Assembly (NCBI GenBank): GCA_022447545.1
Contig: JAKVBI010000001.1
Coordinates: 146,486 to 210,485 of the forward strand
Origin: Myxococcota bacterium
GTDB lineage: Bacteria > Myxococcota_A > UBA9160 > SMWR01
Direction: 5' to 3'
Length of the DNA stretch: 64,000 bases
The position numbers were made by a program, and so were the translations under genes. Numbering within the stretch: the first letter of the stretch is position 1; every line of letters starts with the position of its first letter. This document shows, one piece after another, positions 18,689 through 26,841 of the stretch. The notes below the pieces were generated by a model, which made no database searches, had not been told where the DNA came from, and saw only the letters and a list, made by a program, of their open reading frames with translations.

Positions 18689-18729
18689 AAAAAAAGAGAC
18701 GAGGCGACCCCGGGGCCGCCTCGTCTCTT
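18689..18729 (-). terminator. Rho-independent terminator
   Basis: A perfect 13-base-pair stem (18694-18706 with 18717-18729) encloses a GC-rich loop and is followed, when read on the minus strand, by seven T residues (18695-18689). It lies 24 bases after the stop of the Cys-rich gene and ends the NRDE/Cys-rich transcript. Confidence 0.92.
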
Positions 18730-18753
18730 CGATTCATGGTGTGCCGGGGAACG

Positions 18754-19080
18754 CTACTGAACCATGTAGCGCTTCCATTGGCGATACTCCTTGACCGCCT
18801 CACTCGTAGATCCTGCAGCCGGGAAATAGAATTTCACGGCGTGGCCACAAGTTCGACAGATCTTGTAACAGAACTTGAAGCCTTCGATCTCGCGCATGTT
18901 GCCGACAATCTCACGCGTATCGTCGCTACAACAACTCGAAGGTCGAACGGGGGACACGATCTTCTTCGGGTAATCATTTTTCGGCGGCTGGTCATCGGTG
19001 TACTTGATGATGTTGCGAACCGTTCGGTTCGCCTTGCCGTCCGAGTTCTGCTTACGGATATTGCTACCGATTCGTCTCAA
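18754..19080 (-). CDS. Small Cys-rich protein, probable zinc site, unknown function
   Basis: 108 residues, basic, with no signal peptide. The N-terminal third is Lys/Arg/Asn-rich and probably disordered. The C-terminal half carries Cys50-Cys51 and CYKICRTCGH (Cys71, 75, 78 and His80), consistent with a small zinc ribbon, followed by an aromatic strand (AVKFYFPAAG). I recognise no family. ATG at 19080 overlaps the stop of the NRDE-family gene by four bases, and the perfect terminator just after it shows that it is the last gene of that transcript. The tight coupling supports a real gene. Confidence 0.7.
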   Translation of the reverse strand: MRRIGSNIRKQNSDGKANRTVRNIIKYTDDQPPKNDYPKKIVSPVRPSSCCSDDTREIVGNMREIEGFKFCYKICRTCGHAVKFYFPAAGSTSEAVKEYRQWKRYMVQ

Positions 19081-19967
19081 CGCTCACTCCTCGCACTAGA
19101 CTCCCCTTCTACGATCCTGGCCTTTCGGTCCAGTTCGCGAAGGAGGGGGGTAAAATCGAGATACGGATTCCGACAGGGCTCGCCGTCCGCATAGTGAAAT
19201 GAACTCTGTGGGCCGAAGGTCTCGGATCCATCTCCGGGCGAGCCTTCATCCAGTCGGAGAAGAATCGAACTCCGCGTTCCGTACTCTTCGGTGTGGACAC
19301 ACGCAGCGTCGAAAGAATCCCCATCGTGACCGCGACAGACCTGCGCCAATGATTCCATCACATCTTCATTGGGCCCAGCCGCCATGCGACGGGCCCCCAA
19401 CGCAATATGGTCGAGCTTGGGACTGGTCTCATGGAGGCCCACGTTTCCAATGACGTGAACGCCGGGCTCCAGGGTGAAGACTTCCGGTTCCTCGAGATAC
19501 GTGACCGCAAATGCTTGATCGCGGTCCGCGATGACCATGTTGAAAGGGTTGTAGCGAGATTCTGCCGCGAGACCGGTCGACATCGCTTCGCCGCCTTCAA
19601 GAACCTTCGCATCGGAGACGTCGGCGCGCTCCAGGTCCTCGGGTTGACGGGACAACGCTCGGATGCGCTCCACAGCGCCCTCCGGGGTCTTCTCAGCCAA
19701 CACATCCATAACCAATAGCCCCCGGGACCTGCGTGACGGGTCCGTGGCTTGCGAGCTTCGATTCGTCAATGCGGCAAAGACTCCGTTGCCATTCAGCCCG
19801 ATCCAGGTTCCACCTTCCCGGTCATCGCGTGGTGCCAGCACGACGCCTTCCGGCATTTCGCGCACTGCGGGACCTTGGGTAGGCCGGTTAAAAAACTCGT
19901 CTCGGTTCGCCCCAACCACCAAGGGGGCGCCACTCACACATCGATGAAGGACGATCAGGGTGCACAT
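19077..19967 (-). CDS. NRDE family protein (TANGO2 homologue)
   Basis: 296 residues beginning MCTLIVLHR, with the family-defining GANRDEFFNRPT at about 18-29 and APRDDREGGTWIGLN. Cys2 and this layout place the protein in the NRDE/TANGO2 family. The human member has been linked to heme movement and lipid metabolism, and the biochemical role in bacteria is not settled. An Ntn-hydrolase-like fold with Cys2 as nucleophile is plausible. ATG at 19967 is immediate. The gene is translationally coupled to the following Cys-rich gene. Confidence 0.88.
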   Translation of the reverse strand: MCTLIVLHRCVSGAPLVVGANRDEFFNRPTQGPAVREMPEGVVLAPRDDREGGTWIGLNGNGVFAALTNRSSQATDPSRRSRGLLVMDVLAEKTPEGAVERIRALSRQPEDLERADVSDAKVLEGGEAMSTGLAAESRYNPFNMVIADRDQAFAVTYLEEPEVFTLEPGVHVIGNVGLHETSPKLDHIALGARRMAAGPNEDVMESLAQVCRGHDGDSFDAACVHTEEYGTRSSILLRLDEGSPGDGSETFGPQSSFHYADGEPCRNPYLDFTPLLRELDRKARIVEGESSARSER

Positions 19968-20338
19968 TCGTTTGGATCTGAGATCAGGAGCGGCCGCCTT
20001 GCCGACCTATGGGACCGATCACTGCTCGGCAACTCCTCCGTTCCCTGACCTCCACCGAACACTCGACTGTGCTTCGTACTCTGCCCGCCCGTTCCGTACT
20101 GCTCCATTCACTGCCGTTGTGCGATTTCACCAGTCGCTTGCCCTGAGCGTTCGCACCCCGTGCGCCCAACAATCGACCCTCGTTACCAAACGACCCACGC
20201 GGAGCAGTTTGCAACGGACCCGGTGGTTTTCTGGCGCGTCACAGGACGAAACGCTACGACGCTGGCGTGATCGACCATCGTCTTTTCGCCTGTATCGCTT
20301 GCCCGGGTTCGAGAACGGGGCGAGATTCAGGACGTTTG

Positions 20339-20346
20339 TATTATAC
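20339..20346 (+). promoter_or_regulatory. AT-rich patch, possible -10 element
   Basis: TATTATAC stands out in GC-rich DNA about 245 bases before the lipoprotein gene and about 28 bases before a strong hairpin. No matching -35 was found, so this is only a weak promoter candidate. Confidence 0.22.
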
Positions 20347-20373
20347 CAAAGCGCTTTCGATTCGCCAGCTTAC

Positions 20374-20402
20374 GGGGCTTTCAGCGTCGCGCTGAAGTCC
20401 CC
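20374..20402 (+). repeat. Strong inverted repeat (RNA hairpin)
   Basis: Two 13-base arms (20374-20386 and 20390-20402) pair at 11 of 13 positions around a three-base loop. No T-run follows on either strand, so it is not a standard terminator. It may be a leader structure or a protein-binding site. Confidence 0.5.
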
Positions 20403-20589
20403 AGGGGATTCAACTGGGAGTTCCAGCGGCCGGCCGCCCGAGCCTCAGTGTCAAACCAGCCGGAAAGTCCCCACCGGCCGACCTTCACAGTTGGCAAAAA
20501 GGCAGGGGGGTCCAATACTTGTCACCCGGCCAACGCCGGCACGCCCTTGCGCGGCGCGAACGAGACCCACGCGAACACAGAAATTGGGG

Positions 20590-21921
20590 ATGGCGCGAGA
20601 TTCCATGGCGATGCTTCGAAAGATCGGACTGGTCTGCAATGCCGCCGGCTGCATCGGGGTAGCGGTCTTGTGCGGATGCGCGAGCCCAGCGCGCACAGCG
20701 GGCCCCATGCCCCCGCCCGCCGTGCAGACTTCCGGAGGCGAGACGCAGCCTGCCCGAATTACTGGCACCTCGCCGGAGGACCCCTTCCCCGTCATGCCGG
20801 TGCGTCCTGCGACCGCCACGGCCACGAGAGCCACTGCAACGGCAGCCATGGTCGGAGCCGTCCAGACCAGCCAGCGAGTGCCCGTGAGAACGCGGCCTCA
20901 GCCCTTGTTCTACGGACTGATCACCGGCCATGAGCCTTTCGATGACGCAAACCGGAGACGGGTGGTGCGCGTAGCCGATGCTGGGGAAGTGGTGCCGACA
21001 CGAGCCGAAATCGCACGTGAAAACGAAAAGAGCAAACAACTCGAACAAGAGATCGTAGAAGAAACCCGTCGGCAGGAACGCCTGATGGAGCAACTCGAAC
21101 GGGAGTCCGATGCCGGACCTCCGCCGCTCCCTGGCCAAGCCGATCTGGCAGATCGGGCCGATCCCCGAAGTGCACCCGAAACGCCTTCGTTGAGACGCCT
21201 GCCCCGTGCGATCTTTGACGAAAAACGAGTCACGATCGAACCCGGTACCTGGAACAACGATTGGGAACTGCGGGTCGTGCGACGGGTCCTCGACGCCGAT
21301 CAGGACGGAAACGCGGAGCAGGTTCGTTACTACACGGCCGATACGGACGTGCTACTACGGGCCGCCGAGGACACGAACTTCGACGGGAACATCGACTCGT
21401 GGACCTTCTACGACGAGGGTGAACTGGTGGAGCGTCGCCTCGACTCCAATGACGACGGCCAGGCAGACACCTGGGAGCGCTATCACGGAACGCGGATGAC
21501 TGAGCGAAAGATCGACCGCGACTACGACGGAACTAAGGATGCCTTCTACACCTACCGGCACGGGGGCCTGGTGGAAGAGCAGCACGATCCCGACAACGAC
21601 GGAACGATGAACAGTGTAAGCACCTACGACCGCCGTAAACGGATCGAGACGAAAGAGGACCGAAGTGGCGACGGCTCTTTCGACCACTTCACCACCTACC
21701 ACGTGGTAGACGGAGTGGAACTCGTCAAGCGAGTGGAACGCGACACCAATGGCGATGGCGCCCGCGACCGCTTCGAGGAATACACGGCCTCGGAAGGCCA
21801 AGCGGTACTCACGAAGCGAGAAGAGGACAAGACCGGAGACGGACAGATCGACATCACTTCGATCTACGAAAACGGCCGACTGGTGCGCCGGGAGATCTCG
21901 GACCCGTCGCTACTCCCCTAG
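20590..21921 (+). CDS. Lipoprotein with tandem Asp-rich (calcium-type) repeats
   Basis: 443 residues. The N-terminus (IGVAVLCGCASP) is a lipoprotein signal with Cys30 as the lipidation site. A Pro/Ala/Thr-rich linker (about 31-110) and a charged helix (about 140-180) follow. From about 225 to the end there are six or more repeats of 20-35 residues, each with a DxDxDG-type loop (DADQDGN, DTNFDGN, DSNDDGQ, DRDYDGT, DPDNDGT, DRSGDGS, DTNGDGA, DKTGDGQ) followed by an aromatic beta strand such as ERYHGTRMTER. The loops resemble thrombospondin type 3, dockerin or EF-hand calcium sites. Three close starts exist (20590, 20605, 20611) and none has a strong ribosome site. Probably envelope-anchored. 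Confidence 0.82.
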   Translation: MARDSMAMLRKIGLVCNAAGCIGVAVLCGCASPARTAGPMPPPAVQTSGGETQPARITGTSPEDPFPVMPVRPATATATRATATAAMVGAVQTSQRVPVRTRPQPLFYGLITGHEPFDDANRRRVVRVADAGEVVPTRAEIARENEKSKQLEQEIVEETRRQERLMEQLERESDAGPPPLPGQADLADRADPRSAPETPSLRRLPRAIFDEKRVTIEPGTWNNDWELRVVRRVLDADQDGNAEQVRYYTADTDVLLRAAEDTNFDGNIDSWTFYDEGELVERRLDSNDDGQADTWERYHGTRMTERKIDRDYDGTKDAFYTYRHGGLVEEQHDPDNDGTMNSVSTYDRRKRIETKEDRSGDGSFDHFTTYHVVDGVELVKRVERDTNGDGARDRFEEYTASEGQAVLTKREEDKTGDGQIDITSIYENGRLVRREISDPSLLP

Positions 21922-22001
21922 TCCCCACTCTCGGTCACGAGTGTCTGAACTCGAAGCGAGCCCCATCCCCACCAGCGCGTGGGCGCGGTCCCCCGAGACG
22001 A

Positions 22002-23312
22002 TCACTCGATTTCGAGATCCAGTGCCTTGCGCTGTTTGTCTCGAAAGCGCTGGATCCGGTCGCGTTCGATGAGAATCATCAACTGCTTGTTGCGCTCGCG
22101 GATCCGCTCGAGTTCGATCTCCAATTCGCGACCCGACAATCCTGCGGTCTGGAACTCCATCTCGAATTCCACACTGCTGCTGGAACCATTGGACCCAAGG
22201 GCCGTAACGCGCACTTGGTTCGAGCCTTCACGAACCGGGACAAAACCCGAGAAGCTTCCGTCGGGATAGAGCTGAACATCCGTCGAGACCTCGCGGGTGG
22301 TCAGGTTCGTCAACACGACATCTTCGATGTTTGCGAGGGACACAGCCTGCAGGAAGGTCACGATCTGCCCCGGGTCGCGAACCGGCAAATAGGTCCCGCG
22401 GGTCAAGCGGGCCATCTCCGTGGCAGCGATGGGATTGGTGAGCGCTCGGGGGCCGATCGCGTAGGTGTTGATGGTCACACCCGCACTATGAGACAGCTTC
22501 GCAGCATTGATGGCGGCCTCGATATCGCCTTCGTCGGTGACGTTCGAAAGACCGAAGGGGAAACTGGGCACGCCATCGGTCAAGAACAGCATCACCTTCT
22601 TGGAATCGTCGCGCGGGCGACTCTGGGCTTCACTCAGGCCCGCGAGTTCGGTGATCGCAAGCCGGATCGCAGCGGCAAAATTGGTCGCACCGTGTGGCCC
22701 CCGGACCAACACGCGGTCGAGGGCCGTCTCGACCCGGGCGAAGTCGTCGGTGAGTGGCGCTTCCACCCAGGCGTCCTTCTGGTCATAACGCGCCCGGCGA
22801 TTCGTCTGGGGGTTGGCCTCGCCAGAGAAGGAGATCACTCCAACTCGGACGCGGCCGGGCTCCAGCGTCTTCAGAAGCGCTTTTGCGGCCGCGATCTCGG
22901 CACCCAACACCGTATCGCCCGGGTCCGTGCACTCCAGGTCCGGCGGGTACATCCCGTCCGGGACGAGTTCCTGCTGGGGGTTGAAACCGATTTCACCGTC
23001 GCCATCGACATCGCTGCCACTGGCGTGACTGGTGGAACCCGAGACGTCGATGGCGATGATCACGTCGTAGTCCACGGGGCGGTTCGCATCCGCATTGGCA
23101 CGTCCGCGAATCGGCGCCTGGTGGACCTTGTTCTTCACCTTTTCGCCGGGTTTCGGGGACTCGACGGAGATTCGAATCGGCCCACCCGAGTTTTCCACGG
23201 CCTGGGCCAGCGTGGCGATGGCACTCAGAGCAAGCAGGATGGCAATCCAGCTCCAGCGCTTCGGGCGCCGCCGCGGGTCGAAGGGTCGTCCGAGCCCCAT
23301 GGCTGCCTTCAA
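22002..23312 (-). CDS. Exported VWA-domain protein
   Basis: 436 residues. A signal peptide (WIAILLALSAIATLAQA, cleavage near residue 39) is followed by a short Ig-like segment and a von Willebrand factor A domain (about 80-335). The MIDAS motif is DVSGS, with the conserved Thr in GATNFAAA and Asp in FLTDGVPSF. An Asp-rich loop DVDGDGE and a Cys-containing insert lie directly after the MIDAS motif, which is unusual. The C-terminus has a beta domain and a charged helix. ATG at 23312 overlaps the stop of the upstream M28-like gene by four bases, so the two are coupled. It probably binds a metal-bridged protein partner in the periplasm. Confidence 0.87.
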   Translation of the reverse strand: MKAAMGLGRPFDPRRRPKRWSWIAILLALSAIATLAQAVENSGGPIRISVESPKPGEKVKNKVHQAPIRGRANADANRPVDYDVIIAIDVSGSTSHASGSDVDGDGEIGFNPQQELVPDGMYPPDLECTDPGDTVLGAEIAAAKALLKTLEPGRVRVGVISFSGEANPQTNRRARYDQKDAWVEAPLTDDFARVETALDRVLVRGPHGATNFAAAIRLAITELAGLSEAQSRPRDDSKKVMLFLTDGVPSFPFGLSNVTDEGDIEAAINAAKLSHSAGVTINTYAIGPRALTNPIAATEMARLTRGTYLPVRDPGQIVTFLQAVSLANIEDVVLTNLTTREVSTDVQLYPDGSFSGFVPVREGSNQVRVTALGSNGSSSSVEFEMEFQTAGLSGRELEIELERIRERNKQLMILIERDRIQRFRDKQRKALDLEIE

Positions 23313-24526
23313 GGCGGATCTCCGACGAGCGGCTCCTCGGGGGCCAGCAGCGCTCTCGTGTCCTCTTCGAGAGTCGAGCCCACGGTTTCGTCTCCCTCGC
23401 CCACTGGGTCTTCCGGCGTGGAATCGCTCGCTTCTGAGATCTCGGTACCCGACATGGCCTCAGGCGGTGGTACTGGCGCGTCGGCCACTCGATCGACCTT
23501 CACCATCCGGCCGACGATGCGGTCAAGAGCGGCCAGCGTGACATCCCCCACCACCTGCAAGCTGCCGGAGTCGCAGTTCTCGAGATTGTCGTCCTCACTG
23601 TTCGAGAACGCCCCCGGGGACTCACCTCCGCCGTGGTTCGAGTCGCTGAGAAAGACCGCGTTGCGTACACCCCGCTGGACGAAGGCGATGTGACTCCCTG
23701 CCAGGGTCTCGAAATCCGCGCCGTTTGGAAACACCGTGTGGTGACCCAGCTTCCCAGCAGAACCCCAGAACTGCTCCCGATACAACCGACTCGACGCCAG
23801 ATCGCGCGCCATGACGAGATCGGGATCGCAGACCCGATTGAACGCCACCAGCAGGCGGATCCTGGGGACCATGCCCTGACGCAGGAATTTGAAAGCCTGG
23901 ACCTGACTGCCCAGCAGGCGTGGCTCATCGTAGTCGGAAGTGTCTTCGCCAAAGCGGGATTCGGCGTCGAGAAAGAGCAACATCGTCGTGTAGGGGAGCG
24001 GATGCTCGTTCAGCACTCGCGCGATTTCCAACAACAGCGCCGTCCCCGACGCCCCGTCATTGACACCGAGGAATTCGAAGCTGTCGAAGGAGCGTGAATC
24101 ATAAGGCGCGGCGAGCATGATGAGATCTTCCGAGTCTCCTGGAATCTCCACCATGAGGTTGCGGGGAGGCTGTGAACCCGGGTTGGCCTGAATGGGCTCG
24201 GCGAGTTCCTCCTCCTGGACCTCGAGGCCGAGTGCCTCGAGTTGACTCCGGATGTATTCACGTGCGCGCTCAGCACCGGGTGTACCCGTCACACGCGGAC
24301 CGATTTCGGCCAAGGCCTCGAGATGCCTCCATGCCGTCTCGCTGGAGAACCTCTGGCTGGGCGCTGGCGGAATCCCGGAAAGCGGCGGCACCGGTGGGGA
24401 GGCCTGACAAGCGGCAAGAGCGAGCACCCCAAGCCACCAGAGACCCCGAAGGGTCGACCCGAGGGTATGCGGCAGACCGGGTGCGCAACGTCGTCCAACG
24501 CACGCAAGGCGCGCAAGCAACACCAT
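23309..24526 (-). CDS. M28 peptidase / glutaminyl-cyclase-like lipoprotein, probably metal-free
   Basis: 405 residues. Lipobox VLALAAC puts the lipid on Cys40. The middle (about 65-345) follows the M28/glutaminyl cyclase fold: LAAPYDSRS, GVNDGASGTALLLEIARVL, LLFLDAES and FSNSEDDNLENCD. Compared with human glutaminyl cyclase (zinc ligands Asp159, Glu202, His330), the Asp is kept (157), but Glu202 is Ser190 and His330 is Ser308. The usually invariant His of the AHYDS motif is Pro141. Catalytic Glu201 is present as Glu189. A zinc enzyme is therefore doubtful. The C-terminal 60 residues are acidic and disordered. ATG at 24526 has GGGAGG seven bases upstream. It is coupled to the VWA gene. Confidence 0.83.
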   Translation of the reverse strand: MVLLARLACVGRRCAPGLPHTLGSTLRGLWWLGVLALAACQASPPVPPLSGIPPAPSQRFSSETAWRHLEALAEIGPRVTGTPGAERAREYIRSQLEALGLEVQEEELAEPIQANPGSQPPRNLMVEIPGDSEDLIMLAAPYDSRSFDSFEFLGVNDGASGTALLLEIARVLNEHPLPYTTMLLFLDAESRFGEDTSDYDEPRLLGSQVQAFKFLRQGMVPRIRLLVAFNRVCDPDLVMARDLASSRLYREQFWGSAGKLGHHTVFPNGADFETLAGSHIAFVQRGVRNAVFLSDSNHGGGESPGAFSNSEDDNLENCDSGSLQVVGDVTLAALDRIVGRMVKVDRVADAPVPPPEAMSGTEISEASDSTPEDPVGEGDETVGSTLEEDTRALLAPEEPLVGDPP

Positions 24527-24673
24527 GGGCGGCCTCCCAATCCTGGGGAAAGAAGCCCTAAAGTAACGAAGAACCAACCCCTTAGAAGCCTCACGACCCT
24601 GGTCTGCGACCCTTCGCCCAAAAAAACTCTGCACGATTTTCGACACATTGGCCCGTCCAGCGTCACTACTCCA

Positions 24674-24700
24674 TTGACATGCCCTGTCGGGCTGTTCAGA
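24674..24700 (+). promoter_or_regulatory. Candidate promoter in the comM leader
   Basis: A perfect TTGACA (24674-24679) is followed after 15 bases by the poor -10 match TTCAGA (24695-24700). It would start transcription just before the hairpin at 24705-24748. Confidence 0.25.
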
Positions 24701-24704
24701 AGTG

Positions 24705-24748
24705 GGAGGCAGGGCGTCGGCGTAGCCGCACCCTGCCTCCTTGCTTTT
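24705..24748 (+). terminator. Hairpin with T-rich tail upstream of comM (possible attenuator or sRNA end)
   Basis: A perfect 10-base-pair stem (24705-24714 with 24731-24740) contains an inner CGGC/GCCG stem and is followed by TTGCTTTT. No plus-strand gene lies upstream, so its place in the comM leader, 31 bases before the ATG, suggests attenuation or a small RNA. Confidence 0.5.
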
Positions 24749-24778
24749 CACCCCCTGCGGTCCCGCGGGGAAATCCAC

Positions 24779-26305
24779 ATGGCTCGTGTCCTCGGTGTCA
24801 CTCTGATGGGAGTGGACGGCGTCGGCGTCGAAGTCGAAGTCCGGATCGGCTCCCAGCTCCCGCGCATCGACATCGTGGGGCTTCCGGAAGCCGCAGTTCG
24901 CGAGAGCGCAGCCCGGGTTCGAGCCGCCATCGAAAGCCTGGGGCACCGCTTCCCCGACCGACGCGTCACGGTGAACCTGGCGCCGGCGGGATTGCGCAAG
25001 AGCGGCGCCGGTCTCGACCTTCCCATCGCCATCGGGATTCTGACCGCAGCGGGCACCATTGAAGCTACTTCGCTGGAAGGCATCGCACTGTTGGGCGAAC
25101 TCGCCCTGGACGGCCGGATCCGTCCCGTTCGAGGTTCTCTGGCACTGACCCTGGCCGCCCGCGCGGCAGGGTGCACGCGGGTGATCGTCCCCGAACGCAA
25201 CAGTCTCGAGGCCTCATTGGCCCCGGACATTCAGGTCCTGGCCGCTCGCGACCTGGGAGAAGTCGTTGAATATCTGACCCAGGGGTTGGCCCTGCTGGAA
25301 CCTCCTCCCCCGAGCCCCCTGGAGCCTTCCCCAGAACCGCTGGCCCTCTCGGATGTTCGCGGCCAGGAACACGCCAAGCGAGCCCTGGAAATCGCAGCAG
25401 CAGGGGGCCACGGCCTGCTCCTGCGTGGAGCGCCGGGTTGTGGCAAAACCATGCTCGCCCGACGTCTGCCGGGCCTGCTTCCGGAACTCTCGCCAGAAGA
25501 GCGCCTGGAAGCCACCCGTATTCATGGTGCGGCCGGGCTGTTGACCGACCAACAACCCATCGTGTGCAGGCGACCTTTTCGCGCCCCCCATCACACTTCG
25601 AGTGCCGCTGGGCTGCTAGGAGGGGGATCTCCCCCCCGACCTGGGGAGATCTCCCTCGCCCACCTGGGCGTTCTGTTTCTAGACGAAGTGCCCGAATTCG
25701 ATCGCAGAGCCACCGAGGCCCTACGCCAGGTCCTCGACGATGGCCAGATCCGATTGGCGCGTGTGGGGACGACCTACACGTTTCCCGCGCGCTGCCAGCT
25801 CGTGGCGGCCGCGAACCCCTGCCCCTGCGGGTGGCTCGGTACGCCCGGGCGGGATTGTCGTTGCGACGACGGGGCCATCTCGCGCTACGCGGCTCGGATT
25901 TCGGGGCCGATTCTCGATCGTATCGACCTGCATGTCGGCGTGGAGCGGGTGAGCTGGCAGGCCCTCAGCCAACCGCCCCCAAAAACTGCGTGCAACGAGG
26001 CCGTCGACCGAGTGCGCGTTGCACGGCGCTGCCAGCAGCATCGCTTTGGTGCAAGCAATGCGTTGCTAAATGCCCACATTCCGGATGGCCGAATCGAAGA
26101 ACTCGTCGGAGCGACCCCAGAAGCCCTGGTTCTGCTCGGGCGCGCCGTCGACCGGATGCTGCTCTCGGCACGGGCAGCGCGTCGGGCCCTCAAGGTCGCC
26201 CGGACGATTGCCGACCTTGAAGGAGAGACCGCCGTGGGGCCCGCAGCCCTGGCGGAGGCCCTGGGGTTCCGCGAGGTCTCCCATGGGCGGACCCAAGGAG
26301 TGTGA
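24779..26305 (+). CDS. comM: YifB/ComM family Mg-chelatase-like AAA+ ATPase
   Basis: 508 residues, the normal ComM length. In naturally competent bacteria ComM is a hexameric helicase that drives branch migration during integration of transformed DNA. An N-terminal Lon-like (ChlI) domain (about 1-175) is followed by the AAA+ domain with Walker A GAPGCGKTMLARRLPG, Walker B LFLDEVPEF, the Cys-rich NPCPCGWLG and RISGPILDRIDLHV. The C-terminal helical domain ends in ARAARRALKVARTIADLEG. ATG at 24779 has a GGGGA site. No dprA or other competence gene is adjacent, and the family is also widespread in species not known to be competent. Confidence 0.93.
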   Translation: MARVLGVTLMGVDGVGVEVEVRIGSQLPRIDIVGLPEAAVRESAARVRAAIESLGHRFPDRRVTVNLAPAGLRKSGAGLDLPIAIGILTAAGTIEATSLEGIALLGELALDGRIRPVRGSLALTLAARAAGCTRVIVPERNSLEASLAPDIQVLAARDLGEVVEYLTQGLALLEPPPPSPLEPSPEPLALSDVRGQEHAKRALEIAAAGGHGLLLRGAPGCGKTMLARRLPGLLPELSPEERLEATRIHGAAGLLTDQQPIVCRRPFRAPHHTSSAAGLLGGGSPPRPGEISLAHLGVLFLDEVPEFDRRATEALRQVLDDGQIRLARVGTTYTFPARCQLVAAANPCPCGWLGTPGRDCRCDDGAISRYAARISGPILDRIDLHVGVERVSWQALSQPPPKTACNEAVDRVRVARRCQQHRFGASNALLNAHIPDGRIEELVGATPEALVLLGRAVDRMLLSARAARRALKVARTIADLEGETAVGPAALAEALGFREVSHGRTQGV

Positions 26306-26539
26306 TCCCAGTCACGGTCTCCGAGACCCAGGTGGACCAAAGTGCACGCGGGGGCTGGACGAAAAGGAACGCACCGAACGCAAACCGACGCGTTCCCGAA
26401 GCCGTGAGGACGCATGAGCGGGCTGAAGGGCTCACCGATCGTGGACCCGGGACAACCGGAGCCGTACCGGGCGGCTGACTGCCTTTGGCACGGATCGTGC
26501 TCTTTTATCGGGTGACTTGAGCCCAGCGAGGAGGAAGCC

Positions 26540-26734
26540 GTGCAAACGTCGATGCGGACAAGAGATCTCAACCTGCCGTTGTGGACAGGGGGAACCGAGG
26601 AGCAACTGACACTGCTCGAACTCATCGAGGCCGTGGGTGAGTTTGCGGACAACGACCGTGAGGTCGTCGCCACCGTGACCCACATGCTGTCGACCGGGCG
26701 GGTCAAACACGAATTCGGCAACCCCTGGGACTGA
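26540..26734 (+). CDS. 64-residue protein of unknown function
   Basis: Small acidic protein, no signal peptide or membrane segment. The central stretch (about 19-50) looks like two amphipathic helices, and the C-terminus holds a basic patch (GRVKHEF) and ends NPWD. I recognise no family. The reason to believe it is the strong AGGAGG (26529-26534) five bases before GTG at 26540; the in-frame ATG at 26552 is too far from that site. It lies between comM and the topoisomerase VI genes, with 107 bases before the latter, so it could share their transcript. Confidence 0.6.
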   Translation: MQTSMRTRDLNLPLWTGGTEEQLTLLELIEAVGEFADNDREVVATVTHMLSTGRVKHEFGNPWD

Positions 26735-26841
26735 GCCCCGCGGGGGGAGCAACCAGCACTTTGCCTCCACCACTTGACCCTGCGCCGACCCTGTGGAAAA
26801 TCGCAACCGCAGGTCCAGTGGCAAGGGGTGGGGTTCTGGGC

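Larger units (their letters stand above)
19968..20589. other. 622-base intergenic region with a strong hairpin, no convincing gene
   Basis: It separates the NRDE-family gene (minus) from the Asp-repeat lipoprotein gene (plus). One plus-strand frame stays open throughout, but its translation is low-complexity and not protein-like. The notable elements are an AT-rich patch at 20339-20346 and the hairpin at 20374-20402, annotated separately. No tRNA or known riboswitch was recognised. It may hold a long 5' leader. Confidence 0.5.

Noticed and set aside
19960-20589. A 210-residue N-terminal extension of the repeat lipoprotein
   Set aside because: It would place the lipoprotein signal in the middle of the protein.
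22215-23693. A 492-residue open frame opposite the VWA and M28-like genes
   Set aside because: No protein-like pattern; the minus strand has clear signal peptides and domains.
26316-26328. Dyad GGTCTC-C-GAGACC after comM as a terminator
   Set aside because: The loop is a single base and there is no T-run, so it cannot form a normal terminator.
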